Below are positions 1-5,722 of a DNA stretch of 64,000 nucleotides, piece by piece (position 1 is the stretch's first letter; each line of letters starts with the position of its first letter). Both the position numbers and the translations under genes were made by a program. The notes beneath the pieces were generated by a model. It made no database searches. It had not been told where the DNA came from and saw nothing but the letters and a program-made list of their open reading frames with translations. The stretch is taken from IMG/VR virus record IMGVR_UViG_3300020200_001050, positions 1 through 64,000 of that record; one strand, written 5' to 3'. Origin of the DNA: a virus.

Positions 1-658
1 TTTTGACTACACTCTCCACTCGACGTGGATTATTGGGTACTACCGTGGCGACATAGGCACACCCCGACAATTTAGCAAGTCCGATCATGTCCATTTTCTC
101 AAATTTCTTGCCGAGCGGGGCCATCTTCAGCACGGCCCCTCGATTGGTCATACCGCTCTCCTGACCTCCGGTATTGCCGTAGACTTCGTTGTCCAGCATG
201 ATCGTGGTAAACCGCTCCTTGCGGAACCAGGAATGGAGCACCTGCTGGAAGCCGATGTCCGCCGTGCCACCGTCGCCCGCCATCACGACCACATCCTTTG
301 GCTTGTCGCCGAATCGAAGACGCAGACCACGGGACAACCCGCTCGCTACACCGTTTTGATCGCCATAGTTGCCGTATACGAACGGAATCGCCGCCTGAGA
401 AATAGCCAGACGCCCGCAACCGGCGGTGCCGACGGTGATGGTGTCTTCGGGATTGGGGAACGCGATCATGGCGAGACGAATGAAGAGAGTCATAGCACAG
501 CCAGCGCACATCGGGTGCTCTTCTAACACTTCCTTAAAATGACCCGTCTGTGATACACTGACCTTCTTGCCAAATGGACCGCGATCAACCAAGTCGCGGT
601 ATTCCTTGGGCATGAATCGATCAAATCCTGGACTAAACTTAACGTAATCGAGACTCAT
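1..658 (-). CDS. porB: 2-oxoacid (pyruvate):ferredoxin oxidoreductase, beta subunit, 3' truncated by window edge
   Basis: Reading back from 658 gives 219 residues with no stop before the edge. The protein has the TPP-binding beta-subunit signature: HPMCAGCAMT at about 53-62, TVGTAGCGR at about 80-88, GDGGTADIGFQ (TPP/Mg motif) at about 129-139 and LDNEVYGNTGGQ at about 156-167. The family makes or splits acetyl-CoA or succinyl-CoA with ferredoxin and serves the reductive TCA cycle in Nitrospira and Aquificales, whose five-subunit enzymes this most resembles from memory. The start at 658 follows a weak AGGA. The stop of the upstream phage gene is only 14 bases away. GC by eye is well above the rest of the window, so recent host origin or an assembly join are both possible. 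Whether alpha/gamma/delta subunits follow cannot be seen. Confidence 0.9.
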   Translation of the reverse strand, partial: MSLDYVKFSPGFDRFMPKEYRDLVDRGPFGKKVSVSQTGHFKEVLEEHPMCAGCAMTLFIRLAMIAFPNPEDTITVGTAGCGRLAISQAAIPFVYGNYGDQNGVASGLSRGLRLRFGDKPKDVVVMAGDGGTADIGFQQVLHSWFRKERFTTIMLDNEVYGNTGGQESGMTNRGAVLKMAPLGKKFEKMDMIGLAKLSGCAYVATVVPNNPRRVESVVK

Positions 659-672
659 ATCATCCTATTTAG

Positions 673-1005
673 TTAGAAATAATGTCCGCCGTCGTTTTTT
701 GGTTTGTCAATCAACGTCGCAGTTCGAGTCAAATCCCAGAGGTCTACTTGACCAAGTGGTGTAAACACATTACATGTTTCAATATCAGGTGGAACAAAAG
801 AATTAATTTTTCGGCAAAAAACTTGTGTTTTATTGGATGATTTAAGGGTATAGATCATGCTGTGTTGACAATATCCGCAGCGACTTTCTGGACGATTTTT
901 CATTACAATCTGAGAATTGGATTGTCTGTGACCGTCCTCTACAACACCAGAGACACCACTAATAGTATCATAAATGACGGTGGTGAGTTCTTGATCGCGC
1001 AGCAT
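673..1005 (-). CDS. Hypothetical protein with a cysteine pair cluster
   Basis: An open frame of 110 residues from an ATG at 1005 that is preceded by a GGGGTG ribosome-binding-like stretch. The frame could extend to 1041, but that upstream start would lie inside a perfect hairpin (1030-1055), so 1005 is preferred. The protein contains CGYCQH and further downstream cysteines (VFCRK, ETCNVF), which may form a small zinc site. I do not recognise a family. It sits directly before porB (14 bases) and after the HTH gene. Confidence 0.6.
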   Translation of the reverse strand: MLRDQELTTVIYDTISGVSGVVEDGHRQSNSQIVMKNRPESRCGYCQHSMIYTLKSSNKTQVFCRKINSFVPPDIETCNVFTPLGQVDLWDLTRTATLIDKPKNDGGHYF

Positions 1006-1029
1006 AAACACCCCATTGTTAATGGTAGA

Positions 1030-1055
1030 GTCGCCCAGCACTTATGCTGGGCGAC
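1030..1055. other. Perfect 11-bp inverted repeat hairpin
   Basis: The arms GTCGCCCAGCA and TGCTGGGCGAC face each other across a 4-base CTTA loop. It lies between the HTH gene (stop 1113) and the next gene (start 1005). No T-run follows on either strand, so a classical intrinsic terminator is not supported. It may act on mRNA stability or processing. Confidence 0.7.
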
Positions 1056-1066
1056 CCCTAGTTAGC

Positions 1067-1091
1067 TCGTTCACAGCGAAGTTGTGAACGA
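1067..1091. other. Second intergenic hairpin (9-bp stem)
   Basis: TCGTTCACA pairs with TGTGAACGA around a 7-base loop. Only 11 bases separate it from the hairpin at 1030-1055, making a tandem hairpin pair behind the HTH gene. No T-run is adjacent. Together they could protect or punctuate the upstream message; function is inferred only. Confidence 0.6.
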
Positions 1092-1112
1092 ATTTACGTG
1101 TCTACCTAAGAA

Positions 1113-1385
1113 TTAGGCAGAACGGAGGCGGGAGTAAAACCGATTGCTCCGACGACTTCTCGTCGGGGTACCGAGACGGTACACCGCAATCTTGTCACCC
1201 TTACCATTTCGAACGATGTTGGTATAGATCGAATGTCCATCCTCACGGAGTTCTGCGATTCTTGCAGAGACATTTTCCACACCAAAAAGATTTCGACCTT
1301 GCTTGACGCTGAAGGTATTATATCCCTTCGTCTTGCGCAAGTAAGCCAACATCTTATCATTTACCGACATTATAGCATTAGCCAT
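1113..1385 (-). CDS. Small helix-turn-helix DNA-binding protein (HTH_39-like)
   Basis: The 90-residue product from ATG 1385 (GAGG seven bases upstream) fits the winged HTH pattern of HTH_39-like phage proteins: KMLAYLRKTKGYNTFSVK, then VSARIAELREDGHSI followed by a basic beta-wing (GKGDKIAVYRLGTP). The tail TRSRRSNRF is rich in arginine. A GTG at 1397 is an alternative start but lacks spacing to the GAGG. The gene lies behind a strong host-type promoter (1453-1482) and before two hairpins, so it looks like an independently expressed early regulator. Target unknown. Confidence 0.65.
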   Translation of the reverse strand: MANAIMSVNDKMLAYLRKTKGYNTFSVKQGRNLFGVENVSARIAELREDGHSIYTNIVRNGKGDKIAVYRLGTPTRSRRSNRFYSRLRSA

Positions 1386-1452
1386 AACTAACCTCACTAA
1401 TTATATTTGAGTTGCACTTAGAGGGACAACTCTTGCCTCATACTTATTGTAT

Positions 1453-1482
1453 AGTATATAATATTTCAATTATTAATGTCAA
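1453..1482 (-). promoter_or_regulatory. Host-type (sigma70-like) promoter before HTH gene
   Basis: On the minus strand TTGACA (1482-1477) and TATACT (1458-1453) are 18 bases apart. The predicted start near 1446 leaves a leader of about 60 bases before ATG 1385. The -35 box overlaps the last codons of the preceding small gene. Confidence 0.6.
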
Positions 1483-1687
1483 CTTTTTTAGCCTTTTTGG
1501 ATTTCTTGGATGAATTTTTCTTTTTTGATTTCTCATGAATTACAACATCATCACTGACAAAAGGATCATCCTTTTGAGAAAACTGATTTGATTCAAATTT
1601 TGGCAAATCTAATTCCAGTTGTTGGTGTTCTTCAACTGGATGTTGTTTGTGTGAAAAAATTTCTGAAATCTTTTTTAACCATTTCAT
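1466..1687 (-). CDS. Small lysine-rich hypothetical protein
   Basis: Seventy-three residues starting MKWLKKISEIF at 1687, preceded by an AGGAGGGC Shine-Dalgarno sequence. The frame is open further upstream but that part overlaps the membrane-protein gene and has no ribosome site. The C-terminus is a lysine/serine stretch (KSKKKNSSKKSKKAKK). No family recognised. It follows the membrane protein by 11 bases and is probably co-transcribed with it. Confidence 0.65.
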   Translation of the reverse strand: MKWLKKISEIFSHKQHPVEEHQQLELDLPKFESNQFSQKDDPFVSDDVVIHEKSKKKNSSKKSKKAKKVDINN

Positions 1688-1698
1688 TATCTGCCCTC

Positions 1699-2013
1699 CT
1701 ATGAATAAATAAACCAACGAAATAACCCAATACCATCTACAACAAGAAACGTTCCATAAATAATGGTAAACCCTGTAGACCCTCGACTGATAGAAGTTAT
1801 AATTAAACAGGAAGATCCAATCATCCATAACAGATAACACAATCCTATATTTGGTTCAGGGACGGTAGTTGCTAAAACCAATGAAGCGAAAATAGAAGCA
1901 ACCATGCCGACAAATTCCAACACAAATCGCCGACTATTAATATGAAAATCATCTGAAATAAAATCAATGGACGATTCGAACACTTCACCTATACGATCTA
2001 AAACATTATACAT
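1699..2013 (-). CDS. Small integral membrane protein
   Basis: The 104-residue product has about three hydrophobic segments (roughly 33-50, 55-75 and 83-102) after a polar N-terminus of about 28 residues. No signature motif was found. Its ATG lies one base after the stop of the 43-residue membrane peptide upstream, so the two are translationally coupled. Likely acts in the host inner membrane; function unknown. Confidence 0.7.
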   Translation of the reverse strand: MYNVLDRIGEVFESSIDFISDDFHINSRRFVLEFVGMVASIFASLVLATTVPEPNIGLCYLLWMIGSSCLIITSISRGSTGFTIIYGTFLVVDGIGLFRWFIYS

Positions 2014-2014
2014 A

Positions 2015-2146
2015 TTAAAGCACCCTTTTAATATGATTATATAATTGCGATGGAGTTTCTAGCACATTATGTTGTTTGCGACGCCAAATTGTACGTACTG
2101 TCAGTAAAATCACAATAAGACCCAATATAATTTCATAATACATCAT
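2015..2146 (-). CDS. 43-residue single-span membrane peptide
   Basis: A short frame starts at ATG ATG (2146) after AGGA and ends with TAA at 2015, one base before the next ATG. The first 20 residues are hydrophobic (YYEIILGLIVILLTV), followed by a basic stretch (RTIWRRKQ), a typical membrane anchor with a cytoplasmic tail. It sits 36 bases behind a good TTGACT-N17-TATAAT promoter. Function unknown. Confidence 0.6.
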   Translation of the reverse strand: MMYYEIILGLIVILLTVRTIWRRKQHNVLETPSQLYNHIKRVL

Positions 2147-2181
2147 GGCAGAGATTCCTATTAACTCAAATAATATCATAT

Positions 2182-2210
2182 ATTATAATGAAATGGAGTA
2201 GAAAAGTCAA
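2182..2210 (-). promoter_or_regulatory. Host-type (sigma70-like) promoter, TTGACT-N17-TATAAT
   Basis: TTGACT at 2210-2205 and a perfect TATAAT at 2187-2182 with a 17-base spacer. It lies in the gap between the 2226-2759 gene and the small membrane-peptide gene, so it should start the 2146-1466 small-gene unit. Confidence 0.7.
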
Positions 2211-2225
2211 CTATTTTGTATCTTA

Positions 2226-2759
2226 TTAATACCATTGAGGAATAGTACGTTTCTTCCAAGATGCCAGATGCTGTTTCTTTTGTTGATAATAGGTGCGATA
2301 CGCATCCACCGCGTCGAGCCGTTTACAGTCAACGGGCATGGCTTGTGCAAACGGAGTTATCCCCACATTGGGAATATGGTGAGGTGTTAAAAGTAATGCC
2401 TCAAGTAAACCGCTGGACTGACACTTATGAACTTTGTTATAACGATAGGTATATTCATGACACAACGCTGTTGTCAATGAACATAGCCATAGATAATTTT
2501 GTGACGACAAACGACACCAAATAGCACAAGGATGATGAATATAAGTGGCGTGATAGAGTTGCTGTTCGCGAGCATCGGGCAGTGCCCACCGACGAACGGT
2601 TCGACCAGATTGTGTTGTGCCTTTGTATTCGTTGCCATCTAACATACGATGCGCAGTAGACAATAATTGACAACTCTCCAGTATCATTTTGACCACATGC
2701 TTGTCATTATGATATTGCGCACACAAAACGGAATCTTGATCAAGAATGAAGATATTCAT
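2226..2759 (-). CDS. Conserved phage protein of unknown function (MNIFxLDxD family)
   Basis: The 177-residue product starts MNIFILDQD and contains CDKH-type and KMILESCQLL segments (here HNDKHVVKMILES), HPCAIWCRLS and the end WKKRTIPQWY. From memory this layout is widespread in environmental phages and some bacteria, usually without a firm function. Charged and aromatic conserved residues suggest an enzyme. It overlaps the end of the 2OG oxygenase gene by four bases (ATGA-type), so they are co-translated. Confidence 0.7.
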   Translation of the reverse strand: MNIFILDQDSVLCAQYHNDKHVVKMILESCQLLSTAHRMLDGNEYKGTTQSGRTVRRWALPDAREQQLYHATYIHHPCAIWCRLSSQNYLWLCSLTTALCHEYTYRYNKVHKCQSSGLLEALLLTPHHIPNVGITPFAQAMPVDCKRLDAVDAYRTYYQQKKQHLASWKKRTIPQWY

Positions 2760-3361
2760 AGAATTAATTCCGTTAGAGCTGCCTCATTTCCCAACTGTCC
2801 TTTTATCACACTATTAAAGGCGAGACTAATTCGCTCACCCTCACTTTGTTTTACATCCACTAGATGAAAGAGATACGAAGGAAATACAATAAGTTCATTG
2901 GCATCAGGTTTGAACAAACATTCTTCCGAGTTATGATTATTCGAAACTGCAGGAGGAATAGAAAATAGTTTGCGCTCAGGTTGAAGAAATGTAATAGAAT
3001 CTTGATTGGTGGAGAAATACATAATTCCCGATAAAAAACTGTTGGGATGATGGTGTTGAGGATGAAATTCACCTTTAGTGGCGATATTGATCCATGATTG
3101 CGTTAACACTGGTGTTAACGGATGTTTTGGCTGACACACCGAATCAATATACTCTTGTAAAGTTTCTAGACAAAAAGTGCGAATTGCACCAAATTCAGGA
3201 AGCGATAGCACATATGAATCAGCACTGCGTCTGTTACCGAGGTTGCGAATAAGTGGCAATGAACGAGCAAATTGTAATTCTGCATCAGAAATTCCTGTTG
3301 CATAATGAGAAAACATAACTGGTATAGGGAACAATTCAATTATGTGTGTCAAATTCATCAT
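2756..3361 (-). CDS. 2OG-Fe(II) oxygenase superfamily protein
   Basis: The 201-residue protein carries QSWINIATKGEFHPQHHHP near 107-125 followed by SFLSGIMYF, and a distal FPSYLFHLV with GERISLAFN behind it. This matches the cyanophage-type putative 2OG-Fe(II) oxygenase family in which the histidines and the late arginine hold iron and 2-oxoglutarate. Such enzymes hydroxylate proteins, nucleic acids or small molecules; the substrate here is unknown. Start MMNL at 3361 follows GAGG in the sequence GAGGTAAATG. One of three such oxygenases in the window. Confidence 0.8.
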   Translation of the reverse strand: MMNLTHIIELFPIPVMFSHYATGISDAELQFARSLPLIRNLGNRRSADSYVLSLPEFGAIRTFCLETLQEYIDSVCQPKHPLTPVLTQSWINIATKGEFHPQHHHPNSFLSGIMYFSTNQDSITFLQPERKLFSIPPAVSNNHNSEECLFKPDANELIVFPSYLFHLVDVKQSEGERISLAFNSVIKGQLGNEAALTELIL

Positions 3362-3376
3362 TTACCTCGCGAGGGA

Positions 3377-3400
3377 GGTGGAGAACACTCGTTCTCCACC
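3377..3400. other. 10-bp stem hairpin ahead of the oxygenase start
   Basis: GGTGGAGAAC and GTTCTCCACC form a perfect 10-bp stem with a 4-base ACTC loop. On the mRNA it sits about 15-40 bases before the oxygenase start and just after a possible 27-residue peptide. No T-run is present, so a role in translation or RNA processing is more likely than termination. Confidence 0.65.
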
Positions 3401-3404
3401 CATG

Positions 3405-3488
3405 TCAGTTAGTGTGTGGTGGGCATAAATGGGGAATAACAGAAGCGGAGATGTTGGGAACGGAAACACTCATTAAATGCTCAATCAT
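3405..3488 (-). CDS. Possible 27-residue peptide downstream of tRNA-Thr
   Basis: ATG at 3488 is preceded by GAGG six bases upstream and the frame runs MIEHLMSVSVPNISAS to a TGA at 3405. It fills the space between the tRNA and the hairpin at 3377-3400. No homology is known. It could be a leader peptide or a chance frame; only the ribosome site and fit to the gap support it. Confidence 0.35.
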   Translation of the reverse strand: MIEHLMSVSVPNISASVIPHLCPPHTN

Positions 3489-3499
3489 ATTAACCTCAA

Positions 3500-3575
3500 T
3501 GGAGCTGACGAGAGGAATCGAACCTCTAACCTGCTGCTTACAAAGCAGCAGCTCTGCCAATTGAGCTACGTCAGC
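3500..3575 (-). tRNA. tRNA-Thr (anticodon TGT)
   Basis: The minus strand folds into a full cloverleaf: acceptor GCTGACG/CGTCAGC, D-arm GCTC...GAGC, anticodon stem GCTGC/GCAGC with loop TTTGTAA, and T-arm AGAGG/CCTCT with TTCGATT. Position 3503 is the discriminator T and CCA is encoded at 3502-3500. The 5' end overlaps the last bases of the SprT-like gene, whose TGA stop lies inside the acceptor stem. A phage tRNA reading ACA (and other ACN) codons would suit an AT-leaning genome. Confidence 0.95.
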
Positions 3576-4077
3576 ATCGTTTTTCCTTGTTTTGTGTTTT
3601 AGTCCATTTTACATAAGCATGTAGCAAAAGCGTTTGCATAGAATAGGCTTCCCTTTCCCATGGCAGTCTCCAATATGAGATCTTTTTTGTATCAATAATT
3701 TCAAAGACACCTTTTTTCTTATTGTGCCATCGAGATAAATCACTGTTGTTCGCGTAATCAAATAACTCATTTTTGACAAATTGTTTCAAATGCGTCAGTT
3801 CATGAGCCAAGGTAGATGTTTGTTGTTTACGTGTTTGTAGCGATGAAAGACGAATTTTAAATTCTCGTGGAGATTGGTTGGTGTCCAACCACTCACAATC
3901 ACCAAAGAATCGTCCTAATGTTGGCACAGATTCAATTGTCAAATTTACATTGCCTGTTAATCGTTTTCCGATCAATGCAGGCAACATCCACTCAACAGCT
4001 TCGCGAATTTCACGTCGTCTTTCTTTTTCAAAACCACGAATACTCAATCGTCGCAATGTTACAGGATATGTGTTCAT
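3571..4077 (-). CDS. SprT-like zinc metallopeptidase
   Basis: The 168-residue frame from MNTYPVTLRRL has the zincin motif HELTH (in STLAHELTHLKQF) about residue 96 and a downstream WEREAY that can supply the third ligand glutamate, as in SprT-type proteases. SprT/Spartan relatives act on DNA-associated proteins. Start 4077 lies one base after the stop of the upstream gene; the frame remains open to 4140 but would overlap it. The stop codon falls inside the acceptor stem of tRNA-Thr, an unusual overlap. Confidence 0.7.
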   Translation of the reverse strand: MNTYPVTLRRLSIRGFEKERRREIREAVEWMLPALIGKRLTGNVNLTIESVPTLGRFFGDCEWLDTNQSPREFKIRLSSLQTRKQQTSTLAHELTHLKQFVKNELFDYANNSDLSRWHNKKKGVFEIIDTKKISYWRLPWEREAYSMQTLLLHAYVKWTKTQNKEKRC

Positions 4078-4078
4078 A

Positions 4079-4420
4079 TCAATTGCCGATTTGTGTGTAT
4101 TCCGTTGTGTTGTTTTCATACGATTGTTTAAGTAATCCATCCAGTGTTACATCATACAGGGTTAATCCAGAATCATTTGTGATATTAATAATACTATCCC
4201 AACGAAACGAACGCCATTCCTGTAAATCCAAATCAAAAATTGGGCACGCAGAACTCGTCGTCATATTGTCCCGCTTTGATGAGTCGGGAGTTTTATAAAA
4301 AGGAATGCGAGTGGGATCTTGCGTTCCGCGAATAGTTCGCAATGTCCCGTCTTTTTTAGAAAATGTCACAATCACAATGTTCTTCCACAACATTCCGCAA
4401 ACCCATGATCTAGTTGGCAT
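4079..4420 (-). CDS. Conserved phage protein, SH3-like/translation-associated family, unknown role
   Basis: The 113-residue product contains VTFSKKDGTLRTIRGT and later FDLDLQEWRSFRWDSI, a pairing repeatedly seen in small proteins of T4-like environmental phages and reminiscent of a small beta-barrel. No catalytic motif is visible. Start 4420 follows GAGG by eight bases; the next gene upstream ends three bases away. The stop TGA is followed after one base by the protease ATG. Confidence 0.65.
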   Translation of the reverse strand: MPTRSWVCGMLWKNIVIVTFSKKDGTLRTIRGTQDPTRIPFYKTPDSSKRDNMTTSSACPIFDLDLQEWRSFRWDSIINITNDSGLTLYDVTLDGLLKQSYENNTTEYTQIGN

Positions 4421-4423
4421 ATC

Positions 4424-4894
4424 TTATTCCTCTTCTTTTGGATACACCCCCAACCACATTTTGATGCGTGACCACAAGGAAAGTTGTTTGACTTCTTCTA
4501 TCATGCGGTTAAGAATTAATTCTTGCATCATCTGTTTACCATTTCGTTCAATATTTTTGATAATTGATTTTGTTTTTTTTATATCTCGAACAATAATACC
4601 AAACATTTGAGTTTGTTTTCGAATCATATTGGCATACACTTTCGGATCTGAGAAGTGTGCCCGAAATGTGTCAAAATGCTCGACATCGTTATTTTGAATG
4701 GAAAATAAAGAAACAAGACAAGGAATGAAATTGGTTTCAGCACATTCTGTCCGTTTTCCATTCAAACAGAAATACTCAAAGTACATATGAGTGGGAGTGG
4801 GATAGAAAAAGATTCCATCATATTTTTGCGGAGTCATTTCTTTATCATCAACTACATTTATCATCAGAATTGATTTCCTGTTTTGTTTCGACAT
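4424..4894 (-). CDS. Hypothetical protein
   Basis: A 156-residue frame with no recognised motif. The N-terminal half is mixed beta-type with several cysteines; the C-terminal half (about 95-156) is helical and charged (IVRDIKKTKSIIKNIERN) and ends in an acidic tail KEEE. The start at 4894 follows AAAGG. Its first 47 bases overlap the end of the 53-residue basic gene upstream. Confidence 0.6.
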   Translation of the reverse strand: MSKQNRKSILMINVVDDKEMTPQKYDGIFFYPTPTHMYFEYFCLNGKRTECAETNFIPCLVSLFSIQNNDVEHFDTFRAHFSDPKVYANMIRKQTQMFGIIVRDIKKTKSIIKNIERNGKQMMQELILNRMIEEVKQLSLWSRIKMWLGVYPKEEE

Positions 4895-5009
4895 GAGTGT
4901 GAGCCTTTTCTTTATAGCGTCTGTAGCATTTTTTAGACAGCACGATGCGTTGATGAAACTGTCGCTCGCGCAATGACTTTGCTACAGGATTTCTCACAGT
5001 CCTACTCAT
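4848..5009 (-). CDS. 53-residue basic phage protein (RTVRNPVAKSLR type)
   Basis: The short frame starts MSRTVRNPVAKSLRER at 5009 and ends with TGA at 4848. The opening R-VRNPVAK is, from memory, a recurrent beginning of small basic proteins in T4-like environmental phages. It overlaps the upstream 29-residue peptide by eight bases (ATGAGTAG) and the downstream gene by 47 bases, so expression is coupled. No function is known. Confidence 0.55.
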   Translation of the reverse strand: MSRTVRNPVAKSLRERQFHQRIVLSKKCYRRYKEKAHTHVETKQEINSDDKCS

Positions 5010-5091
5010 CGTCGTCATCTTTCATTAAAGTTAGAAAACACACCATCATCAAAAAAAAGACAATTGCGTACATCGCAGAAAAGGATTTCAT
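5002..5091 (-). CDS. 29-residue membrane peptide
   Basis: ATG at 5091 starts a single hydrophobic segment (residues 8-22, AIVFFLMMVCFL) followed by an acidic end KDDDDE and TAG at 5002. It is the first frame behind the TTGACT-N17-TATACT promoter at 5104-5132. No clear Shine-Dalgarno was found. Such micro-proteins are common in T4-like early regions. Confidence 0.45.
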   Translation of the reverse strand: MKSFSAMYAIVFFLMMVCFLTLMKDDDDE

Positions 5092-5103
5092 AATTTATTC
5101 TTA

Positions 5104-5132
5104 AGTATATCTTATTTAGACTGCACAGTCAA
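5104..5132 (-). promoter_or_regulatory. Host-type (sigma70-like) promoter, TTGACT-N17-TATACT
   Basis: TTGACT (5132-5127) and TATACT (5109-5104) are separated by 17 bases. The spacer also contains CTAAATA (5119-5113), a degenerate late-promoter-like motif, so early and late use are both possible. It would start transcription of the 5091-3571 unit. Confidence 0.65.
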
Positions 5133-5567
5133 GTTTTTTAAATGATTCCTGTGAATTTTACAGGAAGTCCATTGATTATAGTATTGGGAAGAAAGTAGCG
5201 CATGTAATTGAAAAATATAATAATTTTCCCAATATGAACACTCTCCCCGTGAGCCACATAATTGAAGAATCTCACGGGTAAAATTGTTTTCACCTATTTT
5301 GCGAACATCTGCTCGCAACAGATCATTTGATCCCCAGTACGTTTGCCAATCTGATTGAATACGATGATGAATTTTTTTCTTTTTTTTCTTACCGTTTTTA
5401 AGAACAATTGTTTTAAATTTTGTTTTATTAAATTTTGTTAGTTTTTTGCCAATATATTTGCGATTATTCGTTAAATTAGTAATACAATAGACAAATCCGT
5501 ATGCATCACCAACATGTGCCTCAGTAAATTCCTTTCCCTTATAGGTCCACGCCGTCGTCATCGTCAT
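5112..5567 (-). CDS. GIY-YIG-like endonuclease-type protein
   Basis: The protein, about 150 residues from the MTMTTAW start, has YGFVYCITNLTNNRKYIGKK near 20-40, which fits the GIY-YIG nuclease core (here GFVYxITN...KYIG), followed by a lysine-rich stretch and WGSND. A conserved arginine and a late GECSYWENYY glutamate region could complete the site. Similar phage proteins are seg-type or uncharacterised nucleases. The start is inside the end of the upstream zinc-ribbon gene (ATG at 5567 or 5561), so translation is probably coupled. Confidence 0.7.
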   Translation of the reverse strand: MTMTTAWTYKGKEFTEAHVGDAYGFVYCITNLTNNRKYIGKKLTKFNKTKFKTIVLKNGKKKKKKIHHRIQSDWQTYWGSNDLLRADVRKIGENNFTREILQLCGSRGECSYWENYYIFQLHALLSSQYYNQWTSCKIHRNHLKNLTVQSK

Positions 5568-5721
5568 CAACAAATCCCATAAGATTAGGGGGATCATTGC
5601 TATGCTCTGCGATATATCCTCCGCAGAATACACAATATTCGAGCGATTCCTCAATTACCTGATCATCATAAATCACACGAAATTTGCCTTCACAATGTTC
5701 ACAAACAATATCTTGAGTCAT
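5539..5721 (-). CDS. Small zinc-ribbon-like protein
   Basis: Sixty residues with two CxxC pairs (CEHCEGKF near 7-14 and CVFCGGY near 30-36) and an acidic end (VDDDDDGVDL). The spacing suits a single bound zinc. It lies directly before the GIY-YIG-like gene and overlaps its start by 29 bases, which suggests the two products work together. Function not known. Confidence 0.65.
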   Translation of the reverse strand: MTQDIVCEHCEGKFRVIYDDQVIEESLEYCVFCGGYIAEHSNDPPNLMGFVDDDDDGVDL

Positions 5722-5722
5722 T

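Noticed and set aside
233-526. 97-residue plus-strand frame and a 136-residue minus-strand frame over porB
   Set aside because: Both are shadows of the porB reading frame, whose conserved TPP motifs leave no doubt about the true frame.
666-672. CTAAATA as a promoter for porB
   Set aside because: It is only eight bases from the start codon; a transcript would be leaderless or begin inside the gene. Noted within the late-motif finding only.
1030-1055. Intrinsic terminator after the HTH gene
   Set aside because: The stem is perfect but no T-run follows on either strand, so it is listed only as a hairpin.
2226-2759. Pyrimidine-dimer glycosylase (DenV) assignment
   Set aside because: Nothing in the sequence matches T4 DenV active-site regions, so the protein is left as unknown.
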